From Gigaspora margarita (taxonomy: Eukaryota > Glomeromycota > Glomeromycetes > Diversisporales > Gigasporaceae), in NCBI GenBank assembly GCA_009809945.1, contig WTPW01001568.1, positions 2,359-66,358 of the forward strand: a stretch of 64,000 bases of DNA. The letters are read 5' to 3'. This document shows, one piece after another, positions 36,532 to 46,281 of the stretch. The position numbers and the translations under genes were made by a program. The notes under the pieces are model-generated. The model was not told the origin of the DNA. It searched no databases and worked only from the letters and a program-made list of their open reading frames with translations. Position 1 is the stretch's first letter, and every line of letters begins with the position of its first letter.

Positions 36532-37282
36532 GACCTGCGGGTCGATAGCGTAGTGGTTATGCTCCCAGGTCCCCAAATGCAAGGTCGCCGGTTCAAGCCC
36601 CACTAGGAACATTAATTCTACACAGAGTCACGAGACGAACGGGCTGAACCAGGGTGCTAGGACCACATGCGGGTATATAACCACATTTAGACGCTCTATG
36701 ACAATGGCATAACCACATTTGGATGCTCTATAGGAAAGAATAAGAACCCTAGTAAAGATCCGGACAAAAAAGGAAAACAAGAATACTTCCGGTGAAATTC
36801 AGGTAGAACAATAGGATACTCCCGGTAAAATTCCGGTTGAACAAGGGATACTTCCGGTGAAATTCCGGTTGCAAGGTACAGAAAACACAGTATTAGACAC
36901 CGAATTAGGAAAGCAGTCCCATGAGGAAAAAACCTGGCCTACTCCGAACTCGGAAGGGAATACCTGGGGCGACGAAAAATGGATCTAGCAAGCATACTGG
37001 CAGAGTAATCTAACTTCTTAAAGGCTGTCTGTAATACTTCGGTTAGGAGGCACCGGGTGACGGTCCGGCTGGAAATCACCAGGAAAAACTGGATATGGAA
37101 GGTGTAGGGTAGGACAGACCTCGTAGGATAGAATTGATAGTCTAGGATCATAAATAGACATAAGATATGTAATGTAAAAATATAGGGACCCGCTGGGTCC
37201 CATGACCAACAGATAATAAAAAGTGTGCCACTCTGCGCTCAGGGGGTATAACCCATCCTGGTTTATAAAAAAATATATATAT
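36532..37282 (+). mobile_element. tRNA-derived SINE, about 750 bases
   Basis: The head carries a pol III A box (TAGCGTAGTGGTTA, about 36547) and B box (GGTTCAAGCCC, about 36590). The body includes three ~35-base tandem units with ACTTCCGGTGAAATTCCGGT (about 36785-36870) and a hairpin GGGACCC/GGGTCCC near 37187. It ends in an A/TA tail. ATATTATAATTC is duplicated exactly at 36520-36531 and 37283-37294. A diverged head of the same family lies at 46206-46281 on the minus strand. Confidence 0.85.
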
Positions 37283-37294
37283 ATATTATAATTC

Positions 37295-38720
37295 ACAAAC
37301 TTTTACTAATTGATTCTAATATTGTGCTCTAAGAAACTTGTTTAGCACATAAAAATATATTATACTAGCATATTTAATTTTATATTTCTTGAAAATTTAA
37401 GAAAAGATGTTTAATTTTAGATTTTTTGATCAAAAAAATCCAAAATTAAGCATTTTCTCTTAAATTTTCAAGAAATATAATTTTTTTTTTATTATTTGTT
37501 AATGTCAAGTACAGGAATAGGATAGTAAGTTTCAATTATATCAGGATGATATATAAAGAAATACTATATTTAAAATTCCTAACTAATCATCTACTAATCT
37601 ATGCAATAGGGCAAGCCTATCACTTGCAGTCAGAGCTAACCATTAAAACGCTACAGAAAAAAGATGTGACATTTCACCTCATACTTTTCTATTTTAAACT
37701 AAAAGATTAAATTTCTAGTTTAAGAAGGCTAGAGGAAACCAAAAAAATATAAAATTAAATATGCTAGTATAATGTATTTTTATGTGCTGAACAAGTTTCT
37801 TAGAGCACAATATTAGAATCAATTAGTAAAATTTTGTGAATTATAATATTTTATATAATTTTATTAATAAAAATACTAAAGAATTCTATGATTCTCCAAA
37901 TTTTACTAATTGATTCTAATATTGTGCTCTAAAAAAACTTGTTCAGCACATAAAAATATATTATTCTGGTATATTTACTTGAAAATTTAAGAGAAGAAGC
38001 TTAATTTTGGATTTTTTGATCAAAAAATCCAAAATTAAGCTTCTTCTCTTAAATTTTTCAAAAAATATAAAAATAAATATGCTGGAATAATGTATTTTTA
38101 TGTGCTAAAAAAGTTTTCTTAGAGCACAATATTAGAATCAATTAGTAAAATTTTGAAAATTATAATATTTTATATAATTTTATTAATAAAAATACCAAAA
38201 AATTCTATGATTCACAAAATTTTACTAATTGATTCTAACAAATTGCTCTAAGAAAACTTGTTCAGCATATAAAAATACATTATTCTGGCATATTTACTTT
38301 TATATTTCTTAAAAATTTAAGAGAAGAAGCTTAATTTTGGATTTTTGATCAAAAAATCCAAAATTAAGCTTCTTCTCTTAAATTTTTAAAAAATAAAAAG
38401 TAAATATACCAAAATAATGTATTTTTATATGCTGAACAAATTTTCTTAGAGCACTTTGTTAGAATCAATTAGTAAAATTTTGAGAATTATAATATTTTAT
38501 ATAATTTTATTAATAAAAATACTAAAAAATTCTATTATTCACAAAATTTTACTAATTGATTCTAAAAAAGTGCTTTAAGAAAACTTGTTCAGCATATAAA
38601 AATATATTATTCTGGCATATTTACTTTTATATTTCTTGAAAATTTAAGAGAAGATGCTTAATTTTGGATTTTTTTGATCAAAAAATTCAAAATTAAGCAT
38701 CTTAAATTTTTAAAAATTAT
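37295..38720. repeat. Tandem array of about 320-base palindromic units
   Basis: Four units inside element A. Each has TTTTACTAATTGATTCTAA, then CTTGTTCAGCACATAAAAAT, then a long palindrome centred on TTTTTTGATCAAAAAA, then the mirror of the first half. Palindrome axes lie near 37425, 38019, 38348 and 38678. The one at 37982-38057 is a perfect 76-base palindrome. The first unit contains an unrelated ~250-base insertion near 37490-37740. Confidence 0.8.
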
Positions 38721-39376
38721 AGTAGTACAAAAAAATGAGATAGCTTATTTTTGGTATGATTCTTGCAAAATGTAGGTAATTTGCTAAAAATAAAATATAA
38801 CATGCATAAAATTGCTGTAATTTGCCAAAATGCTTTATATAATCTTTTTTAAAATTAATCTCAATTTGCTAAAACTTAAATTTGAACCTCAAACCAAATT
38901 TTCTGCAATTTGCTAAAAAAAAATATGACATATATCAAAAATGTCTGGGGTCCTAATAGGCTGCAAAAAAAGTTACAATAAAGTTTTAAAAAACAAACAA
39001 ATATTTAGAATTCAATATAAACAAGTAACAAATAGAAGATGGTTGGAAATGATTAAGAGAAGGCTTAGCAAATTAGAGAGACAAGCAGGGTAACAAGAAT
39101 TCAATAAAGACACATGGACATACAACAAAATCATAGAAGCATTTGACAACAACAAACTTATAAGAGAACTAGTAAAATACAAATAGTTGACATCTTCAAC
39201 TCATTATCAAATACCTAAGCCTATTAGTATGAAAAAGTTCATCATAATACTACATAAAGCAATAGACTGATACAAAAAACTATATGATATTCCAATTACA
39301 AGTAAGGAAAACAGTGATCAGATATCCATTAATCTAAGAAGAAAGATTGCAATAAATTTCCTAAAGAACCTGGATA

Positions 39377-41778
39377 AAAACCCCGGACATCTCTGATATA
39401 TGTCATATTTTTTTTTAACAAATTGATTCAAATTTGATCTAAGGTTCAAATTTAAAATTTAGCAAATTGAAGTTAATTTTAAAAAGGGTCATAATTGAAT
39501 ATTTTGGCGAATTACTATGATTTTATACATGTTATATTTTATTTTTAGCAATTTACTTACATTTTGCAAAATCATTGTAACAAATTAAGTTGTGCTATAA
39601 TAATCGATCTGAATATAACAAGTCATTAATTGCTATATAGAATAAAGTGATAATCAATTATAATTAAAAATAAATAAAAGTAGTTGTAGCATGTAATCAG
39701 GCTTTAGTATTAATAGCAACTNGNNNNTNNCCTGCATATGTATTATGATCATTGATCNTGATTGTATGTTGNTAANCAAATAATTATATAATGCAATTGC
39801 GAATTAGTTAGTAATTCACATAATAATTGTAGTTAATATTATCTCTATGAGTTCTTGATCAAATTTAATAAAAAATTTTTATTTGAATTCTATGGATTCA
39901 TAGAATTAAAATAAAAAAATTTTTATCAAATTTGGTCAAGAACTCATGAAGATATCTTTGATAAAAGTTCCTGTAAACAATTTCAACGTAGCTTCTTTGT
40001 AATATATTTTTTTGTTTTTTCAAATAACCCACTATTCAGCGATGATTTACAAGAAATTTTACTATACTAACTAAAAAAAATTTTTATAACAAGACTTGTA
40101 GCGCAATAATATTGAAAACTCATGAAGATATTAATGTTTTTGTAAATTCAGATGCATATATTTTCGCAAGTTTTACCCTATATTAAATGCTTCTAAAAGC
40201 ACTTTCTCAAAATGAAACCTCCAAAACACGATTAAGTAAATTAATATAATAGGTATTCGAGAGTCTTCAATTAAAATTTCATCAAAAACGGATTAATATT
40301 GACGAAGTTATGATGATTTTTCAATTTGCTTCCAGATTCAGGATTTTCTAAAATTTTCAATTTTGATGAAAACAGAAAAACCACTATCACAGGCTAGATT
40401 TTCACAAGTTCAAATGAAACAAGTTACTGCGCACTAAGTAAACTTTTAGAGCATATATTTGATTAATTAATCTCAATTTTCATTGAAAACTCATGAAGAT
40501 ATTAACATTTTGTAAATTTAGATACACGTTTTTACAAGTTTTTTCTATATTCAAATGCTTCTGAAAGCACTTTCTCAAAATGAAACCTCCAAAATGTGAA
40601 AGTAAGTTGATTAATAGGTATTCAAGAGTTTTCAGTTAAAAATTCATCAATAACGAATTAATATTGATGAAGATATTTAGATTTTTCGTTTGCAACTAGA
40701 TTCGAATTTCTCTCAATTTTGGCACGTGATATATGTTTTTAGAAATAGAAAAAATCTTTCATCAAAGATATCTCTACGAGTTCTTGACCAAATTTGATAA
40801 AACTTTTTTCTTTGAATTCTACAAATATATAGAATTCAAATAAAAAAATTTTCATCAAATTTGGTCAAGAACTCATAGAGATATCTTTGATAAAAGATTC
40901 TTTTATTTCCAAAAAGTATATTATAAAGAAGCTGCGCCAAATGAAAAATAGCTATTATAGAATGAATATTTAACCAAATAAACTTGAAATTTTAGAAACA
41001 AAAATTTTTACCTATACTCTATTGATTTTATTAGTGCGCAGTAACTTGTTTTATTTGAAATTGTGAAAATCTAGCCTGTGATGGTAATTTTTCTATTTTT
41101 ATCAAAATTGAAAATTTTAAAAAATCCCGAATCTGAAAGCAAATTGAAAAATTATTATAACTTCATCAATATTAATTCGTTTTTGATGAAATTTTAATTT
41201 AAGACTCTCGAATACCTATTATATTAATTTACTTAATCGTATTTTAGAGGTTTCATTTTGAGAAAGTGCTTTCAGAAGCATTTGAATATAGAGTAAAACT
41301 TGTAAAAATGTATGTGTTCAATTTACAAAAACGTTAATATCTTCACGAGTTTTCAATATTATTTTATGAAATTTGAGATTCTATTAGTCTATGATATGTG
41401 CTACAAGTCTTGTTATAAATTTTTTTTAGTTAGCATAGTAAAATTTCTTGTAAATTATCGCTGAATAGTGGGTTATTTTGAAAAAACAAAAAACATATTA
41501 CAAAGAAGCTACGTTGAAATTGTTTATAGGAACTTTCATCAAAGATATTTCCATGAGTTCTTGACCAAATTTGATGAACATTTTTTTATTTTAATTCTAC
41601 GAATTCAAATAAAAAAATTTATTTACCTGATGCTAGATGTTATAATTTAGTTTTTAGCAAATTGCTATAAATATGTAATAATCTAACTTTTAGCAAATTT
41701 ACTTGATTTTAGGGGTAGCAAAAATGTCTAAATTTATGCAGATCAGCTATGACCTATATGAGAGATGTCTGGGGTCCT
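39377..41778. mobile_element. Foldback element B, 2.4 kb, family 1 ends, opposite orientation to A
   Basis: Starts AAAACCCCGGACATCTCTGA and ends GATGTCTGGGGTCCT, with a perfect 8-base duplication CCTGGATA at 39369-39376 and 41779-41786. Long inverted arms run about 39835-40435 and 41036-41640: GAGTTCTTGANCAAATTT, GACTTGTAGC, GAAAGTGCTTTC-like words, AATAGGTATTCGAGAGTCTT and AGTAACTTG appear in mirrored order. The loop (40440-40900) holds a third, directly repeated copy of part of the arm and a further palindrome around 40813. Several Ns at 39722-39776. No coding capacity. Confidence 0.85.
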
Positions 41779-42446
41779 CCTGGATATAAAGAAAATGAAT
41801 GTATATAAAATAATTTAGTAGCTATACTATATTAGAGAATTTGCAAAGATCCTAATAAGAACACTATTTGAAAAGTTAAAAAAAGAGATTAGAGTGATTA
41901 ATATTGAAAAATTAATTTTGTTACTTGATATACCAGAACTCATACCAAATACAATCAAAGACTTACTACTATTTGATCTATCAATAGCCGATTAAAATGA
42001 GACAAGAGAAATCATGAAAGCACTGAGAGTAGTCTTTACTTTCGAGAAGTTACCTAACATATATTTTGTGAACCAGTTAATCTCTCTACTAGAAGACCTA
42101 GCAGAACTAGAGAATACATGGATAGACATGTTTCCAATAACCCAGAGTGAAGATTTGAAGTTTTTACCAGATTACTGCAAGGTATTGAGAATAAGATATA
42201 CTTTTAATTGATGATCTACTAGTCAATCCAAGAATTTTTTATATTAAAATATAACGCAGATCACATATAAACAAGACCTGTATTGAACTTTTTGGGTTAG
42301 AAGTAAGGTTAGTAAATTTTTTATCTAATCTTGTATTAAAGTAGTACAAATAATAAAATGAGACTACTAGTTTTTAATTATAAGATTGTTAAATACCTTT
42401 TTTTTTGTTTGACTTTACTTTGTAAGCACATAGTATCAATTATTAT

Positions 42447-42790
42447 AAAATGCACCTATGGTGTTGAACACCATAGGTAAATTAGATTTGCAAATTCATG
42501 TAACAAAAACAAAAAAATAAATTTTTTATAAAACAAAAAATAAATTTAATTACTTTAGGGTTAGGGTGAGGCCTGGGATTTTATCAGGGCATTAGTATTT
42601 ACAAAATTTTGCAAGGAATTTTTTTTATTAGAACCCCAAAGGTGGTTTCATAAGCAAAATTTTGAGATATGAATGTTTTTTTAAAAAATAAACAAAAATC
42701 AAAATTTTATGTTACACCTGATCTTAAATTTGATTGGCTATTCTAATAGTTTTGTGTAACATGGTGTTCAACACTATAGGTGTATTTTAG
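42447..42790. mobile_element. Family 4 MITE, copy d
   Basis: Ends are inverted copies of AAAATRCACCTATRGTG then TTGAACACCAT (about 28 bases, 3 mismatches). The left end is itself a palindrome, ACCTATGGTGT/ACACCATAGGT. The core, on the minus strand, has the family text CCTTGCAAAATTTTG and telomere-like GGGTTAGGGTGAGG. Confidence 0.75.
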
Positions 42791-42949
42791 TAAACTTGTA
42801 TAGTATTTACCTAAATAAGATTTTAGATTAATTGAATTAATTACTAATCTGAATATAATCTGCAGAATTTTTTTATTAGAATTTGGAGCAAAGTCCTATG
42901 AAATTTACTATATACTGTAATCTAAGTGGCATACAATGAAAAGTATTTT

Positions 42950-43240
42950 TTTTAATAAGCTAATAGCCAAAGTTAAATAATTGAAAGTTGTAGAGCTTAC
43001 TAAAACACATCTAATGTGATTATATTATTCAATTGGACTGATAAAGACTGAGACATCACAAAAAAAGTAATTTTTAACTATATAAAATTTTTACAAAAAT
43101 TTATATAGTCAGCCAATCATTTTTTAGTAATATCTTAGTCTTTACCAAGCCAATTTGAATGATATAATCATATTAGATATGTTTTAGTGAGCTCTACAAC
43201 TTTTAATTATTTGATTTTGGCTATTAAATTAATAAAAAAA
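42950..43240. mobile_element. Palindromic MITE centred near 43095
   Basis: Arms of about 110 bases mirror AATAGCCAAAGTTAAATAAT, GTTGTAGAGCTTACTAAAAC, ATCTAATGTGATTATAT and CAATTGGACTGATAAAGACT. Target duplication is not clear. No open frame. Confidence 0.6.
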
Positions 43241-43668
43241 AAACTTTTTATATGTAAGTTGCTCAGATTCCAATATATAATAAAAATTTATATTGTACTT
43301 ATCCCCAAAATTTACTATTGTCCCAATATAGTAATACTGCTGATCTTATCTGGATCATCAATTAATTAGATTTATAAATTCAAAAAAGACATTTAGTATA
43401 CTTTAATTTCAGCTTATTTTATAACCAACTTTGTGAATATTTTTTAATTTTTAGGCCCTTGAAAGTATATTTTAACAAGTATGAAATCAAAAATAGAATT
43501 TATAAGACATGGCTATTAAATTGCATTTACTAGTATTTAAAATTAGTGAATAAAACAAAAAAATGTATTTTTTATATACAGGTAACTATACTATAACAAT
43601 TTTTACTTAGTTTATCTTTCACTTAAATTACTTTGTATAAATAACATACTGACTTATTCAAAACTTTA
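43241..43668. other. AT-rich spacer, no gene seen
   Basis: No recognisable coding or structural feature. Confidence 0.4.
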
Positions 43669-43821
43669 AGGCAGTGTCATTAATCACCTGATTATTTTTT
43701 ATTAGAGGCCTACCCCCTTCCTCTCTCTTTAATATAGATTTGGTCAGATTCTTATATATAATTTCAACATTTTTTACCCCCCCTCCCCCCCTAAAAAATC
43801 ACCTGATTTTTGTCACTCCCC
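43669..43821. mobile_element. Tourist-like MITE (family 3, copy 3)
   Basis: A 153-base relative of 3872-4023, flanked by TTA at 43666-43668 and 43822-43824. Shares TTATATATAATTTCAAC and the C-rich centre. Confidence 0.75.
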
Positions 43822-43984
43822 TTATAATAATAACCCTTTGGGGGCATCCATAAATAAAGTTATATTTGAGGGAGGGAGGTCCTCCAAAATATAATGTTTT
43901 TTCCAATAAGTAGGAGGATCAAAAAAATATTATGTAATTTTTTTATAAAAATTTGTCTAAACTTGATCCAGAGGTCCAAATTGA

Positions 43985-44330
43985 TGATTTTGGTACCATT
44001 CGGTTCATCTCAAAGAGAGGATTCGAATGGTACCAAAATAATTTGATTTGGATTACTAGATCATATGTTTTATTAATAAAATACTATTGGTTATTATATT
44101 TTCATATAAAATTACTATAAAATTAATAGTTTTTTGTAAATAACTCTTGATCTAGTAATTCAAATAAAATTATTTTGGTACCATTGGATTTGTCTCATAG
44201 AGATAAATTGAATGGTATCAAAATTATCCAAATTGGATCACTAGGTCATAATATATCCAAGTTTTTGTAAAATTTTATATATAAACATATGGATATTTAA
44301 TTTTTTTTTTATATAGTCTAGGGGGAGTCA
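43985..44330. repeat. Two worn GGTACCATTCGATTCG palindromes
   Basis: Diverged copies of the palindrome at 12846-12900 lie at about 43988-44042 and 44173-44225, in mirror-like context with CTTGATCCAGAGGTCCAAAT and ATTTGGATTACTAGATC. This is probably another decayed family 7 foldback element. Confidence 0.5.
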
Positions 44331-44905
44331 AGAGCTACTATGTAGGGTACATAACATTATTTATGAATGCCCATTTATAATAATAACCTTGAGAGAAAGT
44401 ATTAGTAGCTTTATTTTGCAAAAACAATACAAAGGTCTCAAGATAATAGGGATCTAGCAGATACACTTTGTAACAATATTATGCTAACTTCTTTGATTTG
44501 AAGTCAAATGCTTTAGTACTGTATAAACTAATACCCATCTATTGTTATTTTGAGCATGCCCATATACATTATTTCAAAAACAAGGGCTGATTATTGAAGT
44601 CTAAATTTCAAATAATGCAGGTATATTGTTATGCTAATTAATGGGTATATATTAATTCAGAAGTGTTAGTTTGAGATCATATGCTATTTTAGAGAGATTC
44701 AAATTTAAAAATAATATTTGTAAGTATTATTTTGCATCTATATAGAAGATGCATTTTAAGAAATACCAATCTAACTTCTTTAAATTCGATTTAACAATCT
44801 AGTATAAAAGTAATAAAAGTATAAAAGTGCACTTGATGAAAATATTATACTAACTTTTTTAAAATTTCAAATCTAGATTAGAAAAGAGAAATGTATTGAC
44901 CAATA
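44331..44905. other. Spacer, no gene seen
   Basis: Mixed AT-rich text without recognisable coding sequence or element ends. Confidence 0.4.
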
Positions 44906-44907
44906 TA

Positions 44908-45158
44908 TAGGGGTGGGTCAATAAAAAAGGGACAAATCTTTTTTAATAAAATTTTTTTAATTTTTAAATTAAAATATCTTTACAATTATTTAATCAAATT
45001 TGCCAAAAATTTTTTTATTTTAATCTTGAAATTATATAGAATTAAAATAAAAAAAAATTTATTAAATTTATTAAGATAGTTGTTAAGATATTTAAGCTTA
45101 AAGTCAAGAAAACTTTTACTTAGAAAAAATTTGTTCCTTTTCTATTGACTCACCCTCA
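44908..45158. mobile_element. Family 2 MITE, copy 3
   Basis: Ends TAGGGGTGGGTCAATA and the complement of TATTGACTCACCCTCA, continued by AAAAGGGACAAAT. TA borders both sides. The centre is the ATTCTATnnAATT palindrome shared in style with other foldbacks of the window. Confidence 0.7.
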
Positions 45159-45488
45159 TATTTTTCAAGAACATTATACAGATTTTTAAAATCCTTGTGA
45201 TAATAATTTTAGATAAAAAGAAGAAATATATTAGTTATTGCAAAGCTGAGAATGGATCTATATTTTTTTATACTATTAACAACATTTAATTCCTTAATAT
45301 GGTAAGCTTACAAAATATATGCAGTTAAATAGAAATATTGTATATGGAATTACTCAAAATTCAGTGACAAATAAATATATAATTCTAATACCAGATGAGT
45401 TTAGTTCTAGATAAAACAATTCAAATAGAAAATGTATATACTATGAACGTTATAACACTTCTCTCATTTGGTATTAATCCTGTGATCT

Positions 45489-45662
45489 TTAAAAAGCAAT
45501 TCAAAAATAGCAAGTAGAAACAATGAGATTGACAATTTTATTAAAAAATTTCAATTCAAAGCCACAGAATATGAAAAAGTGATTAAATGGATTTTATTCG
45601 ATAAACTAATTAATTTACAAGAAATTAATGAAGAATTAGATTTTGTATTTCTGTATTTATAA
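45489..45662 (+). pseudogene. Protein kinase N-terminal fragment
   Basis: One frame reads NNEIDNFIKKFQFKATEYEK then VIKWILFDKLINLQEI. This matches the conserved segment just before the glycine-rich loop in the large kinase families of Glomeromycotina, where NEIDxFIQxxQLKA and LEWIPYDKFxNIxxI precede GGFG. The glycine loop is not preserved and the frame stops at 45660-45662; no other kinase motif follows. A truncated, dead fragment. The family link is from memory. Confidence 0.6.
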
Positions 45663-46205
45663 CAATCTGAGTGAAAGGCATACGAATAATTAACGATGAT
45701 CATGAAAAATATATACAGTTACGCACTATATTATCTGTTAACCTTATGAAGTTGAATTGTGCACTTTGGAACTTTTGAAAATATGAGTTGCATTTTTTTT
45801 TTAAACTTTGGCGAATCTCGCTATTGCTTTATTTATATAGATTTTATGTAACAATTACAACCCTGAAAAGCATTACATTTGTTAACTATTATTATTTATA
45901 TAAAGTCTGACTTCATCCGGTTACTTATAATAGCACCTAGATGTGACCTACTGTAGTGATCCTAGAGATGTTATACACCAGAAGCTCCTACTAGAACAGC
46001 AAAGAGGAATTTTATCTAAATGGGTTAGCAGCACCATGAGTTCATATAGTATCATATAGATCCAAACTTGAAAATTAGAATTCAAACACGTTTTATTTCA
46101 CTTTTTGAAATAATGGCTACCCAAATACGTCTATTTGTAGATGTCCTAGGTACCTGTATTTCTATAGTGTTTTAGTTCCATATTCAGCTAGCTCTTTTAT
46201 TTTGC
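45663..46205. other. Spacer, possibly including a SINE body
   Basis: The segment 45940-46205 may be the diverged body of the minus-strand SINE whose head lies at 46206-46281 (for example GTTAGCAGCACCATGAG). No gene is supported. Confidence 0.35.
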
Positions 46206-46281
46206 TATTAGGAGATTTGAATCAGCAACCTTTCGATTTGCAACCTGGGAACATAACCACTATACTATCTATTCGCAGGTC
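46206..46281 (-). mobile_element. SINE head, tRNA-like
   Basis: On the minus strand it begins GACCTGCGAATAGATAGTA, with A box ATAGTATAGTGGTTATG and B box GATTCAAATC. It aligns over about 75 bases with the head of the SINE at 36532. The box sequences are worn, so transcription is doubtful. Confidence 0.6.

Larger units (their letters stand above)
36236..38954. mobile_element. Foldback element A, 2.7 kb, family 1 ends
   Basis: Bounded by AGGACCCCAGACATCTCTTA and ATGTCTGGGGTCCT with a perfect 8-base duplication AATAGGCT at 36228-36235 and 38955-38962. The left 145 bases match, inverted, the right end of element B; the right ~200 bases match, inverted, the left end of B. The two ends of A share only the outermost bases with each other. 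The interior is a tandem array of palindromes and a SINE. No transposase frame; non-autonomous. Confidence 0.85.
35624..42211 (+). pseudogene. Unidentified decayed coding sequence in three pieces
   Basis: Three A-rich stretches, 35624-36235, 38963-39376 and 41787-42211, have protein-like composition in the plus strand and are separated by two foldback elements whose target duplications show that the pieces were once contiguous. All pieces contain several stops. The first includes STMFNED and GGFWLDSVNQP, the last LISLLEDLAELENTW. I do not recognise the family. It could be a host gene relic or part of an older mobile element; its origin is open. Confidence 0.5.

Noticed and set aside
36532-36605. 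Possible functional tRNA gene
   Set aside because: A and B boxes are clear, but no complete cloverleaf with matching acceptor stem is seen. It is continuous with a SINE body and sits between a 12-base target duplication.
36939-37296. Overlapping minus-strand frames of 70-92 codons
   Set aside because: They lie within the SINE body and its tail and have no recognisable domain.
19600-42600. Interstitial telomere (CCCTAA words)
   Set aside because: The CTAACCC words are short, irregular and always part of the family 4 MITE core, not perfect tandem arrays.
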